DNA of 10,404 nt, from the NCBI GenBank assembly GCA_029747585.1, contig JAPEVF010001380.1, forward strand, positions 1 to 10,404, read 5' to 3'. Position numbers and translations under genes: made by a program. The notes under the pieces were generated by a model. It worked only from the letters and a program-made list of their open reading frames with translations, made no database searches and was not told the origin of the DNA. The DNA comes from Pleurotus djamor. Its lineage: Eukaryota > Basidiomycota > Agaricomycetes > Agaricales > Pleurotaceae. Positions within the stretch are counted from its first letter, which is position 1. Every line of letters begins with the position of its first letter. This document shows positions 1 to 7,032 of the stretch, piece by piece.

Positions 1-452
1 ATTCGACTCGCGGCAAGGACAAGGACAAAACGGATCCGGCGCCACCCAAAAAGAGGGCTCGTCGTGGTTCGCGAAAGCTTCCGGGTCGAGAAAACGGCCG
101 TTGGTGGTGTCTAGCGGGGCCGAGGATTCGGATGCGGAGCGGGCAAGCCTGAGTGGCTTGTGGTCGTTGGTTGGAAAGGTGTCGGGTCGGACGAAGAAGA
201 TCGAGACGGCCGTGGAGGACTTGTCGAGGATGGACAAGAAATTGGACGAGTTGATGAAGATCGCAGTGCGGCCGGATGTCCCGGATTCGGATGACTTGGT
301 TGGGTGGACGGAGTGGTTCGAGGAGGAGGCGAAGGAGAACGGTTCGGATGTGGCGGCCGAGGCCACGCGCCTCATTGAGCTTTTCACGATGATTCGTGAT
401 CAGCACCAAGTCCCATCGTCGGGGACGTCGGAGAGCCGGCCGGTGACCATTG

Positions 453-457
453 AAGAC
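453..457. repeat. Left target-site duplication AAGAC
   Basis: This copy abuts the TG start of the solo LTR and matches the five bases after its CA end exactly. It covers the last five bases of a GAA-GAC codon pair of the interrupted frame. Confidence 0.88.
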
Positions 458-494
458 TGTCACGCTCCGCGTGACTGCCCCTCTGGGAACCCCG

Positions 495-504
495 GTCACG
501 TGAC
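495..504. promoter_or_regulatory. GTCACGTGAC palindrome (E-box type) in the solo LTR
   Basis: This perfect 10-base palindrome contains CACGTG, the core bound by bHLH factors such as Cbf1, Pho4 and USF. It lies in the U3 part, upstream of the TATA box, and the same decamer occurs twice in the LTR at 6568-7032. A regulatory role is inferred from this conservation and position. Confidence 0.45.
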
Positions 505-585
505 TAGCCCCTAGCCCCTGTCCGGGATTCATCGGATGGTTTGGTGTTCACTTATGTACAAAGTCTCATTGTTCACTTTAGCCGC

Positions 586-606
586 GCCTCATGCTACACA
601 TGAGGC
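586..606 (+). repeat. Perfect 8-bp inverted repeat upstream of the solo-LTR TATA box
   Basis: GCCTCATG (586-593) and CATGAGGC (599-606) are exact reverse complements around a 5-base loop. The left arm GCCTCATG is also present just upstream of the TATA box in the other LTR, where the second arm is missing. Confidence 0.5.
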
Positions 607-612
607 ACTCAG

Positions 613-620
613 TATATATA
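613..620 (+). promoter_or_regulatory. TATA box of the solo LTR
   Basis: TATATATA stands 32 bases before a CCTTAGTTCG motif (643-652) that aligns with the predicted transcript start of the full element. It could still drive transcription rightward into the interrupted frame. Confidence 0.55.
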
Positions 621-899
621 GTAGTTATTCTTGTTCATTGCTCCTTAGTTCGAATATAAACGTTTCTTCCCTCTTCCTTGCGGGATTCATCCCTCGCTCC
701 TCCTTCGTCCTCACGAATCCCGAATCCCGGACACGAGAGTGCCTGTGGACACAACGCTGCCCTCCAGTCGTTGTTGTCGCAAGTCCGTCTCTTCGTTCCT
801 GAACGCCGTTCGTCGTTCATTCGGATTCATCCTCTCCTCTTTCACGACCAACGCCGTTCGAATCCCGCTCCCCCTGTCTCTCGGGATTGGGTTCTAACA

Positions 900-904
900 A
901 AGAC
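900..904. repeat. Right target-site duplication AAGAC
   Basis: This copy directly follows the CA end of the solo LTR. After it, the reading frame interrupted at 457 continues in phase from 905. Confidence 0.88.
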
Positions 905-1003
905 GGAACGGCCTCGAACATGGGTGGAAGTGGAAAGGGTGCGGATGCGGATGGGGANGGGGAGAAGGACGAGGATGATATGGACATGGAAGAAGATGAA
1001 TAG

Positions 1004-1212
1004 GTCTCCGGCTGCGTCGGCCTCGGACCCGAGAAAAAAAACGTACTCGTATGCTACAACTACGGACTTGTAAATACTTAGCTTNGNTTTGTTTTTTTTT
1101 TGCTTTGTTGCTTTGCTGTTTTTTTTTTGATTATATAATTGTCTGTNTTTGGTNATATGTGTNAATAAGGAAATCGGANGAGANGAGNGAAAGAAAAGGN
1201 ANAANAAANNAT
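1004..1212. other. Convergent intergenic spacer with an A/T-rich homopolymer tract
   Basis: This is the gap between the stop of the plus-strand frame (1003) and the stop of the minus-strand pol (1213). Positions 1088-1140 are long T runs broken by GCTTTG and GCTG units and followed by TTATATAATT. Ns are denser here than in the coding parts. It probably holds the 3' ends of both convergent transcripts (inference). I see neither a purine-rich PPT followed by an LTR edge nor any copy of the 6568-7032 LTR here. Confidence 0.55.
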
Positions 1213-4200
1213 CTACTTTCGGCCGGGTGCGAACCANGACGGACCCGGCTTCGTGGGGCAGCGTTTGTGGAAGTCTTGAACTGCTTCAATGGCATTTCCT
1301 AATTCATCGGCCGGTTCCCATGTTTCTGCTTCGTCGGTCTCTTCATAGCCCAGCCACCTGACCAAGTAGTGGAGCTGGCATCTTGTTTTGCGACGGTCGT
1401 ATTTAGAGTCGACGATTTCCGAGACTTCGTATTCCAAGGCCGAGTTGACTTCNACAGGAGGAGGAGGGGGGATGACTCGGCCTGGGATGGTGTTGGGTTT
1501 CTCGGGTTCCAGCATAGAGACATGGAAAACGGGGTGGACTCCACGGAANTGGGCGGGNAGTNTGAGTTCAAAGGATANTGGTCCNACTTGCGCGAGTACT
1601 TCATAAGGACCAAGGTACTTGTCCGATAGTTTCTTGGACGGCCGAGTAGTGCGGAAGAATTCGGAGTCGACAAAGACTTTCTGTCCAGGAACNATTTTCG
1701 GGGCAGGTGTCCTCCGTTTGNCGGCCGGTCCTTGGTATCGGTCCTGAGCTTCCTTCATCGATATCCGGAGTTGCTGGTGGACGGAGTNGATGTCGGTGAC
1801 NAATGTCTTTGCTCTGGCCGAAGCAAGGTCGTATTCGGGGTGGATGGCAAGGTTCGGGTTGTATCCTTTGTTGGCGAAGAAAGGGGAGACGCCGGTGGTG
1901 GCGCTGGGGGCATTGTTGTAGGCGAACTCGGCTATGGGGAGGAGTTCGGCCCAGTTGTCCTGTTGGTAATTGCAATAAACCCGTAAGTATTGCTCCAAAG
2001 TCTGGTTAGTCCTTTCNGTTTGTCCGTCTCCCTCCGGGTGGTAGCCCGAAGTGTAGTGGAGTTTCATTTCCAGNGCTCGGCCNAGCGATCTGAAGAAATG
2101 GGAGACGAANTCGGATCCGCGATCGGAAGTGACATGTCCAGGAATACCGTGTTTGGAGAATACGTGGATGACAAAGAGTTTAGCAAGGCCTTCGGACGTG
2201 ATNGTGTCNTGGCAAGGGATGAATAGACCTTGTTTAGAGAGTCGGTCGACGATGACAAGGATAGAGTCGAANCCNAGAGAGGGTGGTAGTTTCTCAATAA
2301 AGTCCATAGAGATAGAGTCCCAAGGCCGAGACGGAACGGGGAGTTGACGGAGATTTCCATACGGCTTGTGGCGCTGAGGTTTNGCGCGCATACAAGTCGT
2401 ACAGGATTTGCAGTACTCCGTAACAAAGGTNCGGACTTTAGGCCAGACGTATTCCCGGCGAACCAGGGCGAGAGTTTTNCTTTGGCCATAGTGTNCAGCN
2501 AGAGGGTGGTCNTGTTTGTACCGGAGGACTCGGAGTCGNAGGTCATCGGATTCAGGAACATAGATNCGGCCGTCCAGGCGAAGGAGGCCCGAATCATCCT
2601 TTGACCAACGAGGACCAAGTTCCTCTTGGCGTTGGATGGTGATTGGGTCGGCCGAGTAAGCTTGTCTGATGGCCGAGTGGAGGTCTTCAACATCCATGAT
2701 GATAGATCCCTTGAGGGCGGGACCGATGAGAATTGTCGCCCGAAGAGAGGCCGTGAGATGTTCCGGTGAGAAGATGGGTCNGAGATTCTGAGGGTTGGCT
2801 NTGGCGTAAGATTTTCCNTTGTCGTCAAGGTAGACATCATGGCGACGGGTGAGAGCATCCGGTTTGGCGCCAAGTCGGCCTGGACGATATCTAATCAGGA
2901 AATTAAATTGATGTAGATACTCTGACCATCGGGCTTGTCTTNGGGTGAGGACCTTGGTGGTGGAGAAGTATTCAAGATTCTTGTGGTCGGTGATNACGTN
3001 GACTGGGCTGGCGGATCCGTCAAGGTACCGGCGCCAGATCTTGAATGCTTCATGGATGGCTAGCAATTCCTTGTCATGCACGTCATAGTTGAGTTCCGTG
3101 TCCGAGAACGTGCGGGAATGGAATGCTACAGGGTGAATTTCTCCATCTTCGGTATAGATGGAGAGGATGGCTCCGAGTGCGTAGTCAGAGGCGTCGGTTT
3201 CAACAACCATCGGCCGATCTGGTATCCAATGCGAGAGGACCGGAGCAGAGATNAACGCACTTTTTAGTTTGTTGAAGGCCGATTTTGCAGCCGGAGTGAA
3301 TTCCCATTTGACTCCCTTTCGGGTGAGTCTGGTGAGTGGAACCACAATGCCGNAATAGTTGGCGATGAATCGGCGGTAGAANTTGGCGAATCCGAGGAAG
3401 GATTGTACATCNCNTATTTTCCGTGGTTCGGGCCAATCTTGGATGGTTTTGATTTTGTCCTCCGCCATTTTAAGGCCGTCGGGGGACAGGATGTAGCCTA
3501 GGTANTCGACAGTGTCAGCGTGGAATTCACATTTCTCTCCCTTCGCATAGAGTTTGTTTGCTCGGAGCCGGCGAAGTACTTCCTTGACCGTTTTCTTGTG
3601 TTCGGCCAGGTCGTCGGAGTAGATGAGGATGTCGTCAAGGTAGACAATGACACATTTGTCAATGAGATCGCCGAAGATGTCGTTCATGAACCGTTGGAAG
3701 GCCGCTGGTGCATTAGTCAGGCCGAAAGGCATTACTAACCATTCAAATGAACCGTATCGGGTCCGGAATGCTGTTTTCCATTCGTCTCCTTCTCGGATCC
3801 GAACGAGATGGTAAGCATGTCGGAGGTCGATTTTGGTGTAGTAGCGNGCCTTTTTGGGNGCGTCCAGGAGGTCNGCNATNAGTGGGAGCGGNTATCGGTC
3901 CCGTTTGGTGATTTTGTTTAGGCCGCGATAGTCAACGCAAAGCCTGAGTGAGCCGTCTTTTTTCTTTGCAAAAAGNACGGGTGCCCCGTGAGGAGAGTTG
4001 GTGTGCCGGATAAAGCCCATTCCGAGGTGCTCATCTATAAATTGTTTGACCGTNAGTTGTTCGGCCTGAGAGAGAGGAATGATACCGCCAACGGGCGGTT
4101 TTGCGCCTTCCTCCAGATCAATTTTAAGATCATAAGAGCGATGATCGGCTAGGGTTTCGGCTCTGCCTTTAGAAAAGACATCCGCAAACTCGTGGTAGTC

Positions 4201-5043
4201 CTCNGGAATGTTTTCCGGAATGAAGTCCGTGCAGGAGGTAGATTTAGCCTGAGTNGACTCGGGTCGGATCACTATTTGGTAGACAGTGGTGCCNCGNAGN
4301 CGGCTGATCGCTTTAAATGCAGCTGCATTTACTTGGGAGATACGAGGAGCTCCGTTTTCCAGGAAAGGGGACAGGGGTTCAATGTTTTCGGGTGTGTCGG
4401 CCGTNACGGGCTCGGACACAGGTGGCGGGGGAGGAGACATAGCAGGAGTCGGCCGAGGTACCGGATTAGCAGGAGGGTTAGTCTTTGCCCNGGTGAGGGG
4501 TTCAGAGCTAGGGGTTGCTGGTTGGTTGGTTTCGGCCGAGTCNTCGGAGGGTGATGGCAACAGGGGAGGAGGAGTACCGTGAATTGGTTGTCGGAAATGG
4601 ACTTTGCCGGATACCCAGTCAATCAACGGATTGAATCGGGTGAGCCAGTCGTGTCCGAGGACAACAGAGCAAGACAGGTCGAGGTTGGTGACAAGNAACG
4701 TGAGAGTCATAAAATCGCCGGACGGGAACCGGACTTCGAGGTTGAGAGCACGGGTGACATAGGAGTTCGAGGAGCCATCAAATAGAGTTAATTTCATGGG
4801 CGTTACAGAGTAAGTACGCAGTCCATGAGCCAAGACAAAGTTGTTATCGACAAAGCAGTGAGAGGAACCCGAATCTATTAACGCAAGAAAACGGGTTAAC
4901 GGGTCCGAGAGCAAATCAGAAACAAGGGAAATGGTGGTAGAGGTAGGCGATAAGGAAGTTGCGAATAATCTACAAACGGGCGGCGGCCATACCAAAACCG
5001 AACCGCATCCGAGAGCCGAATCAGTTCCGGATGGGCTAATTAG
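1213..5043 (-). CDS. pol: Pol polyprotein: protease, reverse transcriptase, RNase H, integrase, chromodomain
   Basis: This frame makes the enzymes for copying and integrating the element. It has no good ATG near its start. It is open from 5055 and is entered by a -1 slip at the gag end, giving about 1,276 Pol residues. In order: an aspartic protease with DSG at 4875-4867 and a VVLGHDWL motif; a proline-rich linker (about 4600-4380); reverse transcriptase with [12 protein letters not shown] and the catalytic YLDD at 3642-3631; RNase H with [20 protein letters not shown] and TDHKNLEYF; a zinc-binding H-H-C-C segment with CKSCTTC; an integrase core with Asp at 2304-2302, Asp at 2124-2122 and Glu at 2016-2014 (D,D-35-E); a GPYEV-like integrase C-terminal region; and a chromodomain (about 1440-1270). 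The stop is TAG at 1213. Many codons hold an N, mostly at the third base. There are no disabling mutations. Confidence 0.95.
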   Translation of the reverse strand, partial: LISPSGTDSALGCGSVLVWPPPVCRLFATSLSPTSTTISLVSDLLSDPLTRFLALIDSGSSHCFVDNNFVLAHGLRTYSVTPMKLTLFDGSSNSYVTRALNLEVRFPSGDFMTLTXLVTNLDLSCSVVLGHDWLTRFNPLIDWVSGKVHFRQPIHGTPPPLLPSPSXDSAETNQPATPSSEPLTXAKTNPPANPVPRPTPAMSPPPPPVSEPXTADTPENIEPLSPFLENGAPRISQVNAAAFKAISXXXGTTVYQIVIRPEXTQAKSTSCTDFIPENIXEDYHEFADVFSKGRAETLADHRSYDLKIDLEEGAKPPVGGIIPLSQAEQXTVKQFIDEHLGMGFIRHTNSPHGAPXLFAKKKDGSLRLCVDYRGLNKITKRDRXPLPXXXDLLDXPKKXRYYTKIDLRHAYHLVRIREGDEWKTAFRTRYGSFEWLVMPFGLTNAPAAFQRFMNDIFGDLIDKCVIVYLDDILIYSDDLAEHKKTVKEVLRRLRANKLYAKGEKCEFHADTVXYLGYILSPDGLKMAEDKIKTIQDWPEPRKIXDVQSFLGFAXFYRRFIANYXGIVVPLTRLTRKGVKWEFTPAAKSAFNKLKSAXISAPVLSHWIPDRPMVVETDASDYALGAILSIYTEDGEIHPVAFHSRTFSDTELNYDVHDKELLAIHEAFKIWRRYLDGSASPVXXITDHKNLEYFSTTKVLTXRQARWSEYLHQFNFLIRYRPGRLGAKPDALTRRHDVYLDDXGKSYAXANPQNLXPIFSPEHLTASLRATILIGPALKGSIIMDVEDLHSAIRQAYSADPITIQRQEELGPRWSKDDSGLLRLDGXIYVPESDDXRLRVLRYKXDHPXAXHYGQXKTLALVRREYVWPKVXTFVTEYCKSCTTCMRXKPQRHKPYGNLRQLPVPSRPWDSISMDFIEKLPPSXXFDSILVIVDRLSKQGLFIPCXDXITSEGLAKLFVIHVFSKHGIPGHVTSDRGSXFVSHFFRSXGRXLEMKLHYTSGYHPEGDGQXERTNQTLEQYLRVYCNYQQDNWAELLPIAEFAYNNAPSATTGVSPFFANKGYNPNLAIHPEYDLASARAKTXVTDIXSVHQQLRISMKEAQDRYQGPAXKRRTPAPKXVPGQKVFVDSEFFRTTRPSKKLSDKYLGPYEVLAQXGPXSFELXXPAXFRGVHPVFHVSMLEPEKPNTIPGRVIPPPPPXEVNSALEYEVSEIVDSKYDRRKTRCQLHYLVRWLGYEETDEAETWEPADELGNAIEAVQDFHKRCPTKPGPXWFAPGRK
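1265..1440 (-). other. Chromodomain at the C-terminus of Pol
   Basis: The segment begins [10 protein letters not shown] and continues through [10 protein letters not shown] to TWEPADEL. Aligned by eye with HP1-type chromodomains, the three aromatic-cage positions are kept: Y of YEV, W of VRW and Y of LGY. In chromoviruses this domain binds histone marks and steers integration, often to H3K9-methylated chromatin. That target is family knowledge and is not shown here. Confidence 0.85.
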
Positions 5044-5049
5044 TTTTTT
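5006..5049 (-). promoter_or_regulatory. -1 programmed frameshift signal at the gag stop
   Basis: In gag phase the codons are TCA AAA AAC TAA, so the heptamer A AAA AAC (5049-5043) sits directly before the gag stop (5042-5040). This is a classical -1 slippery sequence of the X XXY YYZ type. Pol is in exactly the -1 frame and is open from 5055. Nine bases after the heptamer, CATCCG (5033-5028) can pair with CGGATG (5011-5006), with one extra G-T pair, closing a loop of about 14 bases. Spacing and stem fit known stimulators. A pseudoknot using CGGC in the loop is possible but weak. Confidence 0.82.
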
Positions 5050-6515
5050 GAGTCTTCATCGTCAGACTCAACTTCTACGATTGCTTCGGCCGCTCGAGCN
5101 TTNGCTCGGGGCCGTTCCGATGCTGGTGGTGGTGGTGTGCTCTTTGCCCGGTTGGTTGCCTTTCCTCGGCCGCAATCTGTTGCCTGGTGATCCTTTGCTC
5201 CGCAGTAGAGGCAAAGGCCTTCGGCCTTACGGCGCTGCTTTTCTTCGGCCTTGAGTTTGCCGGAAGAATCGAGGAGGTGGGCGTTCGGGCGAGTATCCGT
5301 GGTGGTGGTGGTGGTGGTGTTGCTGGAGGCCGTAGACGATTTGTAGTAAGGGGTCGAGGAGGATTGTGTCGGCCGTGTTGTTGGTTGCGTGGATTTCTCG
5401 GCGGCGCGGGCGTGGTATCGGTTGTCGGCCGTAGTCGCGCACTTGATGACCTGGTTGAGAGTTCCTGTTTTGTAACCTTGACGGGCGACTTCATCCTTGA
5501 GCCGATTGGGGAGGCCGACGTAGTACCGGTGGCGGAGGGCGTCGTCGTTCCAGTTGATGAATGACGCAATCGTTTTGAACTCGGTGGTGTAGGCGAGGAT
5601 GGTATCCGTGTGGTTCATCCGGAGCCGGTCGAGTTCATCTTCCTTTGAGCCAACAATGTCCACGGGTCCGAACTCACTTTTGATGTATGCCTTAAATCCT
5701 TCCCAATCATCCGTTACGCAATCCGGAACCACATCCATATCACGGAGGTTGACGATGTTTTGGAGGGCCATACCATCTAGGCGTGTGCATGCAGCCGCGA
5801 TTTTCCGTTCGTCACTGATGTTTCCGTGTGCCCTGAAGAAAAATTCCATCCCGTTAATCCATTCAAAAACCTTGTCCGGTTTTGATCCATCGAGGTGCTT
5901 TGGGAGTGGGACGTTGATCTTGACTTCGGCCGGTGTCGGGGGACGGGGGGCGTAGACAGTTTGCGTGACCGGTTCCGCTTTGATTCTTGCCGTTTCTTGT
6001 GCTAGACCGAATGTGACGTTTGCCAGTTTCTCCAGTGTGCTTTCCATCCGTGACATCCGTAAGTCGGATGCCGATGCTTGTAGTCTCCAGTCATCCGGGT
6101 CCGGGAGTGACTTGTGTTTGGCCGGTGAAGATCTTTGACGAGTAGTGGGTGTGGGGGCCATGGGGTTGTCGTCTTCGGATCCGGAGCCGGGGAATTGTTG
6201 GAGAGCCTGAGCAGATGGTTGTGCCGTTGTCGAGGTGTCGAGAGGGTGTGTTTGGGCCAGGGTGAGAGGTCGTGTAGCCGAGGTGGGTGCCGGGTCCGGT
6301 GCCGGGGACGATAGGTGCTGGGTGGCCTTGTCGGGTGTTTCACCACGCGCAAGGTCCGGGTTAGGACGGCCGGGGGTGGTGAATAAGGCTCCAGGCATGG
6401 GGGCCGGGTTCGGTTGTGAGACTATCCGTACCGAGTTTGTTCTGTTGCCGGCGACTGGAATCCGGGACGGGCCGGCTTCGGGTTGGCCCATGAGACTGTT
6501 GCGACCTTCAGTCAT
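5040..6515 (-). CDS. gag: Gag structural polyprotein with CCHC zinc knuckle
   Basis: This 491-residue protein would form the virus-like particle and package element RNA. It starts at ATG 6515-6513, the first ATG after the primer site, about 38 bases downstream of it. Residues 1-140 are proline/serine/threonine-rich. A short likely coiled coil lies at about 150-180. Residues about 198-350 match the Ty3/gypsy capsid region in style (KPDKVFEWINGMEFFF ... YYVGLPNRLKDEV). A threonine run encoded by ACC repeats follows. A CCHC knuckle lies at 435-448 (C-X2-C-X4-H-X4-C), and an acidic tail ends at TAA. Only two Ns fall here, both near the C-terminus, in contrast to pol. It overlaps the pol frame through the -1 frameshift signal. 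The assignment to gag is secure; the capsid boundaries are approximate. Confidence 0.93.
   Translation of the reverse strand: MTEGRNSLMGQPEAGPSRIPVAGNRTNSVRIVSQPNPAPMPGALFTTPGRPNPDLARGETPDKATQHLSSPAPDPAPTSATRPLTLAQTHPLDTSTTAQPSAQALQQFPGSGSEDDNPMAPTPTTRQRSSPAKHKSLPDPDDWRLQASASDLRMSRMESTLEKLANVTFGLAQETARIKAEPVTQTVYAPRPPTPAEVKINVPLPKHLDGSKPDKVFEWINGMEFFFRAHGNISDERKIAAACTRLDGMALQNIVNLRDMDVVPDCVTDDWEGFKAYIKSEFGPVDIVGSKEDELDRLRMNHTDTILAYTTEFKTIASFINWNDDALRHRYYVGLPNRLKDEVARQGYKTGTLNQVIKCATTADNRYHARAAEKSTQPTTRPTQSSSTPYYKSSTASSNTTTTTTTDTRPNAHLLDSSGKLKAEEKQRRKAEGLCLYCGAKDHQATDCGRGKATNRAKSTPPPPASERPRXXARAAEAIVEVESDDEDSKN
5298..5322 (-). repeat. ACC trinucleotide run in gag encoding polythreonine
   Basis: A short GTG/GGT microsatellite (ACC on the coding strand) encodes seven threonines in the linker between the capsid region and the zinc knuckle. 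Such tracts change length easily in whole codons. Confidence 0.6.
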
Positions 6516-6552
6516 GGCGTGAGAAAAAAAAATGGTGGGAGTGCCAGTAGTT

Positions 6553-6566
6553 TTAGCTCGTTTATA
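6553..6566 (-). promoter_or_regulatory. Self-priming primer-binding site
   Basis: One base inside the 5' LTR edge, the coding strand reads TATAAACGAGCTAA. It is exactly complementary over 14 bases to TTAGCTCGTTTATA inside the LTR (coding strand, 6845 to 6832), the place where a transcript should start. It does not resemble a tRNA 3' end complement (no TGG start). This is the arrangement of Tf1-type elements, whose mRNA 5' end folds back and primes minus-strand DNA synthesis. Confidence 0.8.
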
Positions 6567-6831
6567 CTGTTAGACCCTATCCAGAGAGGGGCTATAGGGG
6601 ACAGCGTAGGCCGAGATGACGGCCGAGCGACGAGATGCGGACGAGGACAGCGACTGAGGCGCAGCGCTGGACTCCTACTAACACTCCGGGCTCGGGTGTT
6701 CCAGGCCGAATGCAAGGCCGAGGATACGAGGAGGAGAAGGAGGATGACGAGTAGGGGAGGACCAAGTCGTCTCGGGTCCGGGTCGGGTCGACAGGCCGGA
6801 CGAGGATCAGAGAGGATAAGGTGGAAACTTC

Positions 6832-6845
6832 TATAAACGAGCTAA
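6832..6845 (-). promoter_or_regulatory. Predicted transcript start and self-primer sequence
   Basis: The coding strand reads TTAGCTCGTTTATA, the perfect partner of the primer-binding site at 6553-6566. It starts 33 bases after the first T of the TATA box, as expected for an RNA polymerase II start. The exact start base is inferred. Confidence 0.7.
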
Positions 6846-6870
6846 GGAAACCAATACAAGTATGAGGGAC

Positions 6871-6878
6871 TATATATA
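6871..6878 (-). promoter_or_regulatory. TATA box of the 5' LTR
   Basis: TATATATA on the coding strand stands 33 bases before the predicted start. The solo LTR keeps the same element at nearly the same distance (32 bases), preceded in both by GCCTCATG. Confidence 0.7.
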
Positions 6879-6962
6879 CTATGCTACATGAGGCTTCGGC
6901 TAAGAGAACAATGGCGGGTCTGTTTATGTAACTACTGCGCGGTGGGTCCACTAGATCTGTGA

Positions 6963-6972
6963 GTCACGTGAC
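6963..6972. promoter_or_regulatory. GTCACGTGAC palindrome, first copy in U3
   Basis: Perfect decamer with a CACGTG core, upstream of the LTR TATA box. It is identical to the ones at 6988-6997 and 495-504. Confidence 0.5.
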
Positions 6973-6987
6973 AGGCGGTATAGGGGT

Positions 6988-6997
6988 GTCACGTGAC
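6988..6997. promoter_or_regulatory. GTCACGTGAC palindrome, second copy in U3
   Basis: Second exact decamer, starting 25 bases from the first. Paired E-box type sites suggest control by a bHLH factor (inference). Confidence 0.5.
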
Positions 6998-7015
6998 CAC
7001 AGGAGCTAGGGGACC

Positions 7016-7032
7016 TGTCACGGATCGTGACA
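7016..7032. repeat. Inverted repeat at the outer LTR terminus
   Basis: TGTCACG (7016-7022) and CGTGACA (7026-7032) are exact reverse complements with a 3-base centre, right at the element edge. The solo LTR terminus has a similar but imperfect form (TGTCACGCTCCGCGTGAC). Confidence 0.6.

Larger units (their letters stand above)
458..899 (+). mobile_element. Solo LTR of a Ty3/gypsy element, 442 bp
   Basis: It begins TGTCACG and ends TTCTAACA, so it has the TG...CA ends of an LTR, and it is flanked by identical 5-bp repeats AAGAC (453-457 and 900-904), the usual Ty3/gypsy duplication size. No internal region is present, which is the signature of LTR-LTR recombination after insertion. Its ends resemble those of the LTR at 6568-7032, which lies in the opposite orientation: TGTCACG at one end, GGGT(T)CTAACA at the other, a GTCACGTGAC decamer in U3, and TATATATA about 32 bases before a TTAG start-like motif. 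The internal sequence is clearly different, so it is a related family and not the same one. It was inserted into an open reading frame. Confidence 0.88.
2..1003 (+). pseudogene. Unrecognised ORF, left end outside window, split by a solo LTR
   Basis: An open frame enters from the left edge (first codon at 2), runs to 457 (152 codons), is interrupted by the LTR at 458-899, and resumes at 905-1003 to a TAG at 1001-1003. Omitting the LTR and one 5-bp duplication keeps the frame exactly, giving at least 184 residues. The visible protein has a basic patch near residues 24-32 (SGSRKRP), a likely coiled coil near 55-88 (KKIETAVEDLSRMDKKLDEL), an acidic and aromatic stretch (GWTEWFEEEAKENGSD), a helical segment and a strongly acidic tail (DEDDMDMEEDE). 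I do not recognise the family. As it stands, translation enters the LTR and stops at 512-514 after 18 foreign residues. The frame converges on the minus-strand pol gene with no 3' LTR between them, so it may be an antisense ORF of that element (inference). The alternative is a host gene at a rearranged junction. Confidence 0.6.
1213..7032 (-). mobile_element. Ty3/gypsy chromovirus, minus strand, 3' LTR not seen
   Basis: The order 5' LTR, primer site, gag, frameshift, protease-RT-RNase H-integrase-chromodomain is that of a chromovirus, the Ty3/gypsy branch that includes Tf1, Tf2 and MAGGY. Both genes lack stops or frameshifts other than the programmed one, so the copy appears intact in coding terms. 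The 3' LTR is not present next to pol. Either it lies beyond the left edge, after the antisense frame ending at 1003, or the copy is truncated. The right edge at 7032 is fixed by the LTR terminus, and the five bases outside it are GGGTG, the duplication to look for at the other end. Confidence 0.9.
6568..7032 (-). mobile_element. 5' LTR of the chromovirus, 465 bp
   Basis: On the coding strand it starts TGTCACGATCCGTGACA (7032) and ends GGGTCTAACA (6568), with TG...CA termini. It lies immediately before the primer site and gag. U3 is about 7032-6846 and contains CACGTG palindromes and a TATA box. R plus U5 is about 6845-6568, assuming the start at 6845. The termini match those of the solo LTR at 458-899. 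There is no second identical copy in the window, so the boundary rests on terminal motifs, PBS position and this comparison. Confidence 0.85.

Noticed and set aside
678..1073. 131-codon plus-strand open frame across the solo-LTR edge
   Set aside because: It spans the LTR end and target duplication in a different phase from the interrupted ORF and shows no protein-like features.
2064..2873. 269-codon minus-strand open frame
   Set aside because: It overlaps the RNase H and integrase part of pol in another frame. The pol frame carries the recognisable motifs.
5187..5564. Plus-strand glycine/valine-rich open frame
   Set aside because: It is the complement of gag, including its ACC repeat. The gag frame has the CCHC knuckle and capsid region.
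6592..6951. 119-codon minus-strand open frame inside the 5' LTR
   Set aside because: It covers U3, TATA, R and U5 signals and has no recognisable features. LTRs of this size often contain chance frames.
458..7032. Idea that 458-899 is the 3' LTR of the chromovirus
   Set aside because: It lies in the opposite orientation to the 6568-7032 LTR, differs internally, and has its own 5-bp duplication on both sides.
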